Of a stretch of DNA of 64,000 bases, positions 42,518 to 51,198 are shown one piece after another. Each line of letters starts with the position of its first letter. The stretch's first letter is position 1. The notes under the pieces are model-generated. The model worked only from the letters and a program-made list of their open reading frames with translations, was not told where the DNA came from and did no database searches. Where the stretch lies: the NCBI RefSeq assembly GCF_000948985.2, contig NZ_CP059733.1, positions 3,410,001-3,474,000 on the forward strand, read 5' to 3'. Source of the DNA: Thalassomonas viridans. GTDB taxonomy: Bacteria > Pseudomonadota > Gammaproteobacteria > Enterobacterales > Alteromonadaceae. A program made the translations under genes and the position numbers.

Positions 42518-44683
42518 TTATTGCGGCAGCTTTAAGGTCATGCCAGTAGCCAGCCGGTCCGGATCTTCAATACCGTTGATGGCGGCAATCTCCTGCCAGC
42601 GTTCGCGGTTATTAAACAGCCTGGCGGCAATATCCCCTAAGGTATCGCCGGTATCCACCTGGTAGCTTGGGGTATTCATCACATAACTGGCCAGGATTTT
42701 TCCCTTCAGGCTGGCTTCGACAATACAGGGGTGCTGTTCATCAAATAAGGCGGTTTGGGCATCGAAACTGCGCACCCGGGCATCTTCACTGGCATAAACT
42801 TCAAGCTGCACGCTTTCTCCGGCTTTAAGTTTTGCTCCCTGCTCAAAGGTATAACAGCTGTTTCTTTTCGCCTTAACCGGCGCCGTTAGCACTTTAACCA
42901 CCAGGGCGCTGATATCGAGCATCTTGTCTTCCCGGTTGGTCAGCACCAGGGATTGCCGGCTGTGCGCCGTATCATCTGAATCCCGGGAAGTATCATTGGC
43001 GTAATTGACCTTTAATTCCAGTCCCTTGACCGGCGTCGCTTCAGGCCGGGCTTCAACGGCCCAGGCAGACACCGCAGGCAAAGATTGCCGCTTGCCGTCG
43101 TTAACCATTAAAGTCACCGTATAGGTGCCTTCAACATCCGGGGTAAAACTGGGGTTGGTAACGCTGTCGCCGCTTAAAACAATTTGCGACTCCCCCGGGG
43201 TTTTCAGCGTCCAGCAATAACGGATATTGTCATCTGTAATTTTGGTACTGCCTTCACTGGAAAGCTCAATTTTACTGCCGGCCAATGCCGTATATCCCGG
43301 ATTGATTTTAGCCCGCGGGTACTGATCGGGGTTTGAAGCAATATAGATGGTACGTAAGGGCGCTAACCGGGTATTTCCGTCAGAAACCGTCAGCTCTATG
43401 ATGTAGCTGCCATCCACATCCGGTGTAAATAATGGCCGTGCCTGGCTGACCCCTTCAAGTACTGCCTGCGATCCCGGAGGTTTCTGGGCTATTACCCAGC
43501 GGTAATTCACACTTTCTTCCACCAGCTCATGGGATTTTTGTCCGTCAAGCAGCACGCTTTCACCCGTGTAGAGGTATTGATCCTGCCCCTGGTGCGCTAT
43601 CGGCTCCCTGATAGGAACGGGTTTGACAACCCAGGCAGCCCTTGCCGGTATTGAATTGGCTTTACCGTCATTAACTATCAGCTGTGCGGTATAAATTCCG
43701 GCGATATCCGGGGTAAAACTGGGGGTAAGCGCCCGGGGGCTGTCAAGTTCGGCACATGAACCATCGGGCCTGTCCAAAGTCCAGAAATAGGTTAATGCTT
43801 CGTTGCCGGGGTCGCTGGTTATGGCCGAGTCTATTTTAAGGGCTTGTCCCACCAGGGCGGTTTGCCGGGCAAGGATTGAAGCAGCAGGCCGCTCGACGGC
43901 AGGGTCGACATGATAATGCAGCTGCAACGGCATAAAGCTGTCACTGGCGTTTTTGATCACCAGTTCAAGCAGGTAATCCCCGGCAACTTTTGGGGTAAAG
44001 GTGATATGGCTGGTGGAACTGACCGGATATGACAAGGTCGATCCCCTGGGCTGCTCCAGCACATGCCAGTGGTATTTCAGCTGATCCTGATCGCCGGGTA
44101 CAATATGATCGGCCAGGATACAGACAGACGAGCCCAGGCAGGTATGATTACGGCGATGCCCGGCATCATCTATATGGGTAACTAAAGGGTTTTCCTGCGA
44201 GCAGGTATACTGGTACCTGACCAGGGCCAGCGAGGCATGGGAAGACTGATCGGCACAGCGGTCGGGATCATAGATGTTAAAGCTCACGGTATTGGTGCTT
44301 ATCCCCTGCCAGACCAGCAAGGCCCGCCCCATAGGCCCAGCTTCGCTGTTGCATACCTGCCCGTGGCGGCACGTCATGTTGCCTTCTATCTGGTGCGGCA
44401 GTCCTATATTAAAACCGTATAAAGACACCCCGCCCTTCACTTTTTGTACGTCGAGGACAAAACGGTTAATCCTGTTTTTAAACACCAGTTGTACCGTACC
44501 GGTAGCAACATTGACCTGTGACGGACCCGTTATTACGTTTTGTCCATAACCCTGGATTGCCACATACTGCATACCTGTAGCGCATTTTATGATCCCTGTC
44601 GGATCTTCACTGCCGGCAGTAGCTTCTGTGGATTGGGTTATTGATGAAAAGAAGTCGGAATAATTAATTTGTTGATGTGCCAT
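42518..44683 (-). CDS. PKD-repeat protein with C-terminal LysM domain
   Basis: 721 residues from an ATG with GGGATC upstream. No signal peptide is visible (MAHQQINYSDFFSSITQS). The N-terminal part (about 20-160) is beta-rich with several cysteines (TCRHGQVC, RCADQ). Four PKD-like domains follow (about 165-550), each with a YxWxLxxP..S core and a FTPDVxGxYxxxLxVNDG end. A further beta domain precedes a LysM module (about 672-720, YQVDTGDTLGDIAARLFNN). LysM suggests peptidoglycan or chitin binding. Export route is unclear; T3SS or another signal-less route is possible since sctU is its neighbour. Confidence 0.8.
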   Translation of the reverse strand: MAHQQINYSDFFSSITQSTEATAGSEDPTGIIKCATGMQYVAIQGYGQNVITGPSQVNVATGTVQLVFKNRINRFVLDVQKVKGGVSLYGFNIGLPHQIEGNMTCRHGQVCNSEAGPMGRALLVWQGISTNTVSFNIYDPDRCADQSSHASLALVRYQYTCSQENPLVTHIDDAGHRRNHTCLGSSVCILADHIVPGDQDQLKYHWHVLEQPRGSTLSYPVSSTSHITFTPKVAGDYLLELVIKNASDSFMPLQLHYHVDPAVERPAASILARQTALVGQALKIDSAITSDPGNEALTYFWTLDRPDGSCAELDSPRALTPSFTPDIAGIYTAQLIVNDGKANSIPARAAWVVKPVPIREPIAHQGQDQYLYTGESVLLDGQKSHELVEESVNYRWVIAQKPPGSQAVLEGVSQARPLFTPDVDGSYIIELTVSDGNTRLAPLRTIYIASNPDQYPRAKINPGYTALAGSKIELSSEGSTKITDDNIRYCWTLKTPGESQIVLSGDSVTNPSFTPDVEGTYTVTLMVNDGKRQSLPAVSAWAVEARPEATPVKGLELKVNYANDTSRDSDDTAHSRQSLVLTNREDKMLDISALVVKVLTAPVKAKRNSCYTFEQGAKLKAGESVQLEVYASEDARVRSFDAQTALFDEQHPCIVEASLKGKILASYVMNTPSYQVDTGDTLGDIAARLFNNRERWQEIAAINGIEDPDRLATGMTLKLPQ

Positions 44684-44852
44684 GCTGATCCCTTCTTGAA
44701 TGTAGCACTTGCTTCTCGCTTAAACTAAAAACAGCGCTGTTCCTATACAGATGCACTCGCTTGTCTTTTTTGCCGCCTAGCCTGGCGCAAAGAAAAAGCC
44801 ACCATTCATCTCTTATTTGCCCGGATATACGGCCAGCGTTAAGGAGGCAAAA
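44684..44852. other. Divergent spacer
   Basis: Between the leftward PKD/LysM gene and a possible small gene. No T3SS promoter element and no other feature was recognised, except the AAGGAGG at 44841-44847. Confidence 0.4.
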
Positions 44853-44951
44853 ATGAACTTAGATGGTATTATGGCTAAAACAAGCCTGGTAACCCGCCAG
44901 CGGCTAAGCAAGCTTCCGGCGGAATTCCCTGCGAATGTGGTAAAATTATAG
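44853..44951 (+). CDS. Possible 32-residue small protein
   Basis: ATG at 44853 is preceded by a full-strength AAGGAGG at 6-nt spacing. The frame (MNLDGIMAKTSLVTRQRLSK onward, ending NVVKL) stops at 44951. It is basic and without membrane helix. The ribosome site is stronger than most in the window, which is the only argument for coding. Confidence 0.35.
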   Translation: MNLDGIMAKTSLVTRQRLSKLPAEFPANVVKL

Positions 44952-45044
44952 TCGGCTTTTAGGCGCTTCGAAAATATTCGCCTTTTTTGACAGCAATTGA
45001 TCGGCTTTTGTTGATTGTCTCACCGGCAAAAAGATTCGGGAAAT

Positions 45045-45079
45045 GTTACTTCACAGCCTCACGGAAACAGCGAAGTAAC
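45045..45079 (-). terminator. Hairpin after the SH3 lipoprotein gene
   Basis: GTTACTTC (45045-45052) pairs with GAAGTAAC (45072-45079), 14 nt beyond the stop codon on the minus strand. Confidence 0.45.
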
Positions 45080-45092
45080 ATAATAATTAACT

Positions 45093-45857
45093 TCAGGCTT
45101 TTACCTGCCAGCCACTCGGGCTTTGACAGGCTTTGATGGTATCTTTACGCAACGAGCCGTCGGCAAACGAAACCGACTGCTCTATGGTGCGGCAAATCCG
45201 GTTTGTCGTGACTTCCTTCTCTTCTATCTCTTCCTGGGCGATGCTTATCCCCGAGTCGGGCATTTTTTCAGCTGGAGCCGCTTCGAGCAAAGGCGCATAT
45301 ATAAAGCCCCTGCCGATACCGTCCTTGCTGATCAGATACCAGTTGCTGTCCCTGACTTTGCCTATCACATTAACCGCTTCGCCTATGGCTAAACCGGACA
45401 CTATCTGATAACGGGTGCCGGGGCCGCCACGGACGTTAGATTTCTTTAAGGCATGGTAGGTTTGTCCGATAATATCTAACGGCGGTACCTGGTCTATCCT
45501 CTGCTTAAGTACAGGGATTTTAAAGGAGTCGGCTTTGTTTTCCGTGCTGACCACCCTGGCTTCCCCCCGGGTATTCGTTTGCGGATTAATCCAGCTCTGC
45601 CCCTGACCCAGAGCCACCGCGGCGCTGGTTGCCTGCGTCATATGGTGGAAGTCTTGTTTATCAAGATATTTACTTAGCTGTTTGCCGATCACACTCCCGG
45701 CAAAAGCACCATATGAAGTCCATAATGTCTGATGCTTGGCGCTTATCTCGCCACCTGCCTCCTGGCTATGTCTGCCATCAGATTGGATAGACTCACATCC
45801 TGTCAGGATCAGGGCGATAACGGCGGCGCAAGCCTTAAGGTGAAATGCATTTTTCAT
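45093..45857 (-). CDS. SH3-domain outer membrane lipoprotein
   Basis: 254 residues. The lipoprotein signal is KACAAVIALILTGC with Cys about residue 21. A glycine-zipper-like part (SYGAFAGSVIGKQLSKYLD) and a 17-kDa-antigen-like segment (LGQGQSWINPQTNTRGEARV) come next, then a bacterial SH3 domain (about 133-190, KKSNVRGGPGTRYQIVSGLA; VIGKVRDSNWYLI), and a C-terminal C..IEQSV...KDTIKAC part with paired cysteines, as in Rickettsia-type 17-kDa surface antigens. It probably binds or guards the cell wall. Confidence 0.8.
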   Translation of the reverse strand: MKNAFHLKACAAVIALILTGCESIQSDGRHSQEAGGEISAKHQTLWTSYGAFAGSVIGKQLSKYLDKQDFHHMTQATSAAVALGQGQSWINPQTNTRGEARVVSTENKADSFKIPVLKQRIDQVPPLDIIGQTYHALKKSNVRGGPGTRYQIVSGLAIGEAVNVIGKVRDSNWYLISKDGIGRGFIYAPLLEAAPAEKMPDSGISIAQEEIEEKEVTTNRICRTIEQSVSFADGSLRKDTIKACQSPSGWQVKA

Positions 45858-46051
45858 ATTGATATCCCTTCAATAAACCGGCCTTTAACCAGGCCAGTGC
45901 TGGCGAGTCAAACAGCAGGCTCCCGGCATTTAATAAACCATAGGCGGCAGAAACAACTGACACTCTTGCGCCAAACATGGACTCAGATTAAGTTAATTTT
46001 TATACAAATTCAAACTTTTATAACGGGCCTTTATCATTGCTTTCAGCCGGA

Positions 46052-46582
46052 TCACAGCTTAAATTCATCGTCTTCATCACTAAGCCAGTCAAGGTAACAG
46101 TCGAAGAATAAACGCCAGAAACCTTCGCAACCGGAAAGCATGATGATCTCTTGTTGCAATCGGGCCAACTGCTGTGTATCGGTCAGGCTATTTTCATCGG
46201 GCACAAATTGCGGCCCCTGCTGCCTGCCGTTATTATGCAACAGAGACAGGCACTGCAGAAAAGCAGCCAGTGATGTTGCCACCTGTGTCGACTCCCATAT
46301 CCCTTCTCCATGCACGGCGGTGTAAACGGGAAACTCAGGATCAGAAATATCTACAAAATAGGGATCTCCCAGCTCGGTATCCTGGGCAATCACCAGCCAG
46401 TGACTTTCCCAGCCACCAAGCTCTTCAACCGATAAAGCCAGGCCTTCATCATCGACCCCATAGCCTTTCTGGGCATTTTCCAGTTCGTCTTCGCTGCCGG
46501 CGACGACAAAACCCTGAGGGCCAAAGTAGATTTCATTTTCCTGAACCTGACTTAGCTGCTGCGCTAACGTTAATTTATTCAT
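46052..46582 (-). CDS. SMI1/KNR4-like protein
   Basis: 176 residues, strongly acidic, ending WLSDEDDEFKL. The middle (ENAQKGYGVD; WLVIAQDTELGDPYFVDISD; PVYTAVHGEGIWESTQVATS) follows the SUKH/SMI1-KNR4 pattern of a G..DPxxxD strand-loop after a W.VIA strand. SUKH proteins are often immunity proteins to contact-delivered toxins, but no toxin gene is adjacent. The family call is by eye. Confidence 0.55.
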   Translation of the reverse strand: MNKLTLAQQLSQVQENEIYFGPQGFVVAGSEDELENAQKGYGVDDEGLALSVEELGGWESHWLVIAQDTELGDPYFVDISDPEFPVYTAVHGEGIWESTQVATSLAAFLQCLSLLHNNGRQQGPQFVPDENSLTDTQQLARLQQEIIMLSGCEGFWRLFFDCYLDWLSDEDDEFKL

Positions 46583-46712
46583 ATTGTTAAATTTGTTGGC
46601 TGAACCAACACTCGTTTTGTTATTTGTCCTTATGATACCAGAGACGGCAACACATGTATCGGAGCCTGGCTAGGTAAATCTGAATCCGGCCCGGATTTCC
46701 CAGAATGACTTT

Positions 46713-47126
46713 TCAGAATGGCGACAAGTCTTCCTCTGCAGCAATAAGGTTTAATACTTTATGCAGTTTAGTCCGAAGATAAGCGGCAACCAGCCCCTTG
46801 CGCTGGGAGAACAGCGCCAGCTCATTATCGGTCAGGGCGACAATGCAACAGACCTGCCTGGATTCACTCCGGTGATAGCTAAGCACATCGTCGGCAAAGT
46901 CATAACGCTCACCCGCTTGTTTTTGCTGCTGCATAGCGGAGAATTCACCGGATGTCACCAGAGATAAGCGGGTTTGCAAAATATTTTCTTCATCCCCGTA
47001 CCAGCCCGCCGTTAGGGCCTGAAAGTTAAGCTGTGCTTCCAGCTTATTAACCGTAGCTGTCAACCCCGGGAGTTGAGCGTTCAGCGCCTCAGAAGGGCCG
47101 ATGGTGATTGGCAATTGTTCATTCAT
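46713..47126 (-). CDS. Hypothetical protein
   Basis: 137 residues from the ATG at 47126; the frame continues upstream to 47294 but reads unlike protein there, and no start has a strong ribosome site. It is helical with an amphipathic C-terminal helix (AAYLRTKLHKVLNLIAAEED). No family was recognised. It is transcribed towards the SUKH-like gene, 130 nt away. Confidence 0.5.
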   Translation of the reverse strand: MNEQLPITIGPSEALNAQLPGLTATVNKLEAQLNFQALTAGWYGDEENILQTRLSLVTSGEFSAMQQQKQAGERYDFADDVLSYHRSESRQVCCIVALTDNELALFSQRKGLVAAYLRTKLHKVLNLIAAEEDLSPF

Positions 47127-47480
47127 CAGTTTATTTAACAAGGGAAGAAAAGCAGACGTAGACTTTAACAATTTTATGAAATTTATCAACCGGGTTCTAT
47201 GGAGCATAGGTTTTGCTTTTACCCGGTCTGGTCGTCTTTGCAGAAATAAAAATTTTGAGTGTTTTTTGCGCACGCCCGAGCAAAAAATGGACATAGAGCC
47301 AAAGATAAACGGACACTGAGTCCAAGCGGTACTGCGCCAAATGAGGACTCAAGTGAATGAATTTGCAACTTAATTTCTTCAAGTGTTCCTTAGGTAAGAC
47401 AGGATGTATTACTTGGGTGACAATAATATATTGTTCCCAACAAGTATTCACCATATGTTGAACTTGAAAAGGAACAGGAC
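47127..47480. other. Upstream region of the chaperone-effector operon
   Basis: It contains the ECF-type promoter candidate at 47367-47393 and, right before 47481, an AAAGGAACAGGAC ribosome site. Nothing else was recognised. Confidence 0.5.
47367..47393 (+). promoter_or_regulatory. ECF-type promoter candidate for the chaperone-effector operon
   Basis: GCAACTTAATTTC, with TTCCTTAG starting 19 nt after the first A of AAC, ending 87 nt before the chaperone ATG. It agrees with the sctW site at about 21 of 27 positions, in spite of the opposite strand and 23 kb distance. Confidence 0.6.
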
Positions 47481-47957
47481 ATGAAATCATTGGAAGTATT
47501 GGCCCGGTTTCACCATGAATTGGGCCTGGGCGAACTGGTGCTGGATCATAACGATAGAAGCAGTATCAAAATCGAATCTGACATCATAGTGACATTCGAG
47601 TTGGATACGGTAAAAGATCAAATTGAGCTTATCGGCATCCTCCTTAAGGGGCCGCTCGCCGATAAAACGACCTTATTCTCCCGCCTGCTGAGCGAAAACT
47701 TTTGCACCGGCCTGAATGGCGCCCGTCTGGCACTGGATAATGCACAACAGCAGGTGCTGTTATGCCAGACCTTAGTTGCCGAGCATATCAGCCATGCGCA
47801 TTTTGAGTTGGCGGTGGCCCGGTTTGTCAGCCGTTATGAAGCGCTTCGCGATACCCTGTCTGTTCCCCAAGATTCAGCACTGTCAGGCCCGCAGACAAGT
47901 CACACGGCACAGAATAACCATTTTGCCCACATGCCATTTGGCATGGTTCAAGCGTAA
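47481..47957 (+). CDS. CesT-family T3SS effector chaperone
   Basis: 158 residues with the class I chaperone layout: N-terminal helix (LEVLARFHHELGLGELVLDH), strands with IVTFELDTVKDQIELIGIL, and a C-terminal helix (FELAVARFVSRYEALRDTL). The last 30 residues are an unstructured Ser/His/Gln tail. It is followed after 11 nt by a large gene, so it very likely serves that protein as secretion chaperone. Confidence 0.85.
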   Translation: MKSLEVLARFHHELGLGELVLDHNDRSSIKIESDIIVTFELDTVKDQIELIGILLKGPLADKTTLFSRLLSENFCTGLNGARLALDNAQQQVLLCQTLVAEHISHAHFELAVARFVSRYEALRDTLSVPQDSALSGPQTSHTAQNNHFAHMPFGMVQA

Positions 47958-47968
47958 GGAGTCAGCGA

Positions 47969-50587
47969 ATGGATACACTTAATCATGCCAGTCTGGTGCA
48001 GCATAGCCAGATTCAATCCCACCACCCGGACGCCAAAGGCGCTTTGGACGGCAAGCCTGTTTCCCTGGCCCAGACACCGGATATCGGCGGCCGTGAGCAG
48101 GTGACCGAAACCAGTGCCCGAACCATGCGGGACCGACTGCTGGAGCTAGTGAACTCTCCTGTTATAGGTGACGATATTCCCATGGAGATCGTCGAATCTT
48201 CCATGAGTGATACTTCTTCCAGCGTAGGAATAACCAAAGCGAGGGCTATCGCAGCAGAAGTCATCAAGGACAACGGAACCATTGATGGAGAAAAGCTCAA
48301 TACCGCCATTGAGCAATTGACAACGGATGAGGCTAACCCCAGACAGTCTCGACGCATGGCCGCCATGCTGACCCAGTTGAAAAACAGCGAAACACTGAAA
48401 ACCGGCTTAACGGATATCTGCAAAGACACTGCTCCCAATGACGGCGCCAAACAGGTTATCCGGGAAACCTTGGGGCTGGGCACTAATGTCGATGTCAATA
48501 AAGCAGATGCCAGACGGGCCGCGTTAACGGCCTTTATGTGTGACTTGCGCCAGGGCAGTGTCGGCAGCTGTTTTGGTACCTCTACCGCACTTATCGTTAA
48601 ACACCAGAACCAGACGCAGTTTATGACGGACATGAAGTCTTTACTGGAAAATGCCTCGCTGACGCGTGGCGGCGTGGAAACCCCCATCAATATGTCGGTG
48701 AGCAGCAAGTCGTTGGAGACAAAAGTCACCATAGATGCCAATGGTCAGGTCACTAAAATGGACGGTAAAGACCTGGACGAAGCCGTCAGCTTAATGGACA
48801 ACCCCAGTTTTAAAAACGCCATGAAAGCCTCGGGCATAGCCTCTGAGGAGCAACTGCAAAAGGTTAAGGACGCCATTACCGCCCTCAATACCGAAGCGGC
48901 GGAAACCATAGAAATCAGTGCGGAAAAAATCCTTCAACAGGTGCTGCGCACAAAATACGATATCAGCGCTGAGCAGCTGGCGCAGGTAAAATCTGATTTG
49001 GCCCAGAACAATGATATAGAAGAGAGTTTACTGGAAAAGGCCCAGAACTATGCCAAAGCCTGGACCTCGGCCCACAGTCTGGCCTCCGCCGAAACTGACA
49101 ACCGCTTGCAGCGGGCCTGGGAATACACCATATCCTCCATGGGGGAACACGGCACGGCGGAAGAATTAGCCGACAACGGCTTTTATCAAATGATGTTTGG
49201 CACTGTCGACACTACGGACAAACTCAGTTTAGATGCCAAAGCCACCGCCCTCAAAGACAGCTATGATATCGACTTAAGCGATGCCTTTACCGAGCAGGGC
49301 CTGAGCGAAGCCCTGGTGACGCACATCCAGGCCAAAGTCAAACAGCATGTCCATGTGCTCTATAATGCCGACTACCGGGCTGGCGACAGTCTCGCCGACG
49401 ACGGTAATTCGGACCGCGGCGGTTTCCAGATGCATTTCTCCCCCTCCGGCGACGGCATCGGCGATTTAACCCCGGTAACCAATAAACAGCAATATAAAGA
49501 AATGATGCAGTCGATTATCGATACCGCCGTTAACGACTTGAAGGAAAATGCCACCTATTCAAATGATGACAACGCCAAGTCTTATTTCACCCAGCTGGGG
49601 GCGGATCTGAAAACCTATGCCGGCCACGACGACTTTACCGAATTCAGCCAGGCAAAACTTAAATCCACCGCACCTGATTCCAAACAGGACGACTATGAAC
49701 CCTGGGGCATACAATCCGGCGCCAATACCCGGACCACCATGCAGCGCTACTTCGAACTGGCGGCCAGTCCAACGCAAGCCACACTTGGCAACAGGGAGCA
49801 AGGGCCGAGCATTAATGCCTTAACCTTTATCATCGGTACGTTAAAAGACATGAATGCTGACGGGGCACTGCAAGATAAGCTCGCCGCCAATGGCAACTTC
49901 TCTGTTCCCATTCAAACCGGGCACCATGCGTTTTTACTTAAACTGACTCCGGAATTGATGGCGGGCGTGACCTCAGCTGATGACATAGACGACTGGATGA
50001 CGGCGACTTTCGGCGAGGGTTATGATCTGGGAGTGGATAATTTCGATGATTTCGGTACCGGGACCAAAGAGGCCATGCTGGCACACGCAAACACGGTTAT
50101 CGACAACTTGTCGGATCTGACGGAAGATTTAAAAGCTTCCGTCAGATCATCGATAGAGACTTCTTTTGATCTGGAAGATGATGAGGCCGACGATCTGAAT
50201 TTTCAGGAAGTGGTGATCAACAATATCATGAATGCTCTGGAGCAATATTTTACAGATTATTCATCCACCCATAGTGAAAGCAGCGAATTATCTGAGGAAC
50301 AACTGGACAGTTCAGACCGGCTGGCCAGCGATTTACTTGACGAAGCCATCTGGAAGTCACGCAACGATCTGGAGGGCATGCTTCCGGATGAGAAAACCAT
50401 TATCGTTGCCGATACCAATTGGGGCTCGGCTGATAACCATAAACAATTTGGTTTTACCTTAAGTCCGCATAACGGCAATGTGAAGTTTGTCCAGATAGAC
50501 GAGCTGGGGGTCATGACCACCAAAGAAGCCGACAGATGGTTTTCGCCGTCAACGGCTATTCTCACAGATATGAGCCAATACAGCTAG
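47969..50587 (+). CDS. Putative T3SS effector with papain-like protease pattern
   Basis: 872 residues, acidic, no signal peptide or membrane helix. Residues 1-50 are polar and unstructured, as in T3SS secretion signals. QGSVGSCF at 195-202 has the papain spacing (Gln195, Cys201; papain Gln19, Cys25). GHHAF (651-655) fits the histidine motif, and VADTNWGS (813-820) fits the papain Asn-Trp-Gly motif. About 450 residues separate Cys and His, far more than in papain, so a large helical insertion (about 265-600) is present. The gene is preceded by a CesT-type chaperone and the shared promoter element. Effector status is well supported by context; protease function is a motif-based inference. No known effector was recognised. 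Confidence 0.7.
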   Translation: MDTLNHASLVQHSQIQSHHPDAKGALDGKPVSLAQTPDIGGREQVTETSARTMRDRLLELVNSPVIGDDIPMEIVESSMSDTSSSVGITKARAIAAEVIKDNGTIDGEKLNTAIEQLTTDEANPRQSRRMAAMLTQLKNSETLKTGLTDICKDTAPNDGAKQVIRETLGLGTNVDVNKADARRAALTAFMCDLRQGSVGSCFGTSTALIVKHQNQTQFMTDMKSLLENASLTRGGVETPINMSVSSKSLETKVTIDANGQVTKMDGKDLDEAVSLMDNPSFKNAMKASGIASEEQLQKVKDAITALNTEAAETIEISAEKILQQVLRTKYDISAEQLAQVKSDLAQNNDIEESLLEKAQNYAKAWTSAHSLASAETDNRLQRAWEYTISSMGEHGTAEELADNGFYQMMFGTVDTTDKLSLDAKATALKDSYDIDLSDAFTEQGLSEALVTHIQAKVKQHVHVLYNADYRAGDSLADDGNSDRGGFQMHFSPSGDGIGDLTPVTNKQQYKEMMQSIIDTAVNDLKENATYSNDDNAKSYFTQLGADLKTYAGHDDFTEFSQAKLKSTAPDSKQDDYEPWGIQSGANTRTTMQRYFELAASPTQATLGNREQGPSINALTFIIGTLKDMNADGALQDKLAANGNFSVPIQTGHHAFLLKLTPELMAGVTSADDIDDWMTATFGEGYDLGVDNFDDFGTGTKEAMLAHANTVIDNLSDLTEDLKASVRSSIETSFDLEDDEADDLNFQEVVINNIMNALEQYFTDYSSTHSESSELSEEQLDSSDRLASDLLDEAIWKSRNDLEGMLPDEKTIIVADTNWGSADNHKQFGFTLSPHNGNVKFVQIDELGVMTTKEADRWFSPSTAILTDMSQYS

Positions 50588-50595
50588 GAGGCATT

Positions 50596-51120
50596 ATGGA
50601 GCAATCACACCTGCAATGGGAAATTGCCGGTATCCTTTTTACCGGCAGCACCGAACTGGATACTCAGGAGCGGCCGTTATTTGCTATTAAGGTAGACGGC
50701 AAAACTTATAGCCATATTTCCCGGTTGCTGGCAGCTTACCCTTGCCTGCAACAGCCGGATGCGGCCGGGATCAGCGCCCGGATCCTGCTGTTTTTACACA
50801 AGGGGGAGCAAAACAGGGTTATTACCGATACCGACGGCTTCAGGCAAAGCTATAAATCACGTTTATTACAAGAGCAACTGAATGAAAAGCTGACACCTTT
50901 GTATCGCCAGCATCCTGTATTTGATGTCAGCCGTATCCAGCCGCCGCAATGGCAAAACCGGGTGCTTGGCTTCTTTTTTATTGAGCATAACAGCCGTCTG
51001 CCCTATTACGTGAGCTATGAATTCCAGGCAGCGGATGCGCCCAAGGAACAAGCATCTATGCCTGGCAAGCAAGCCCATGAAGCGTCCGGTTTACAATGTC
51101 GTTTATTAGCAGCCGTGTAG
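50596..51120 (+). CDS. Third gene of the chaperone-effector operon, unknown function
   Basis: 174 residues from the ATG at 50596, with GAGG at good spacing and 8 nt after the effector stop. It is a mixed alpha/beta protein without signal peptide (LQWEIAGILFTGSTELDTQE; RVLGFFFIEHNSRLPYYVSY). No family was recognised. Tight linkage suggests a role with the effector: a second chaperone, a cofactor, a self-protection protein or another substrate. Confidence 0.7.
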   Translation: MEQSHLQWEIAGILFTGSTELDTQERPLFAIKVDGKTYSHISRLLAAYPCLQQPDAAGISARILLFLHKGEQNRVITDTDGFRQSYKSRLLQEQLNEKLTPLYRQHPVFDVSRIQPPQWQNRVLGFFFIEHNSRLPYYVSYEFQAADAPKEQASMPGKQAHEASGLQCRLLAAV

Positions 51121-51139
51121 CCGCAGCGAAAATATAATA

Positions 51140-51178
51140 AAAAAGTCCGCAATAACTTAAGTGATTGCGGACTTTTTT
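51140..51178. terminator. Strong bidirectional terminator
   Basis: GTCCGCAAT (51145-51153) pairs with ATTGCGGAC (51164-51172), with A5 on the left and T6 on the right. It ends the effector operon and the leftward DUF349 gene. Confidence 0.9.
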
Positions 51179-51198
51179 CTGTCTGATTTATCGGGGCC

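Noticed and set aside
48013..48741. Minus-strand frame of 242 codons inside the effector gene
   Set aside because: It mirrors the coding strand of a gene with chaperone, promoter and motifs; Ser/Val-rich shadow reading without start site.
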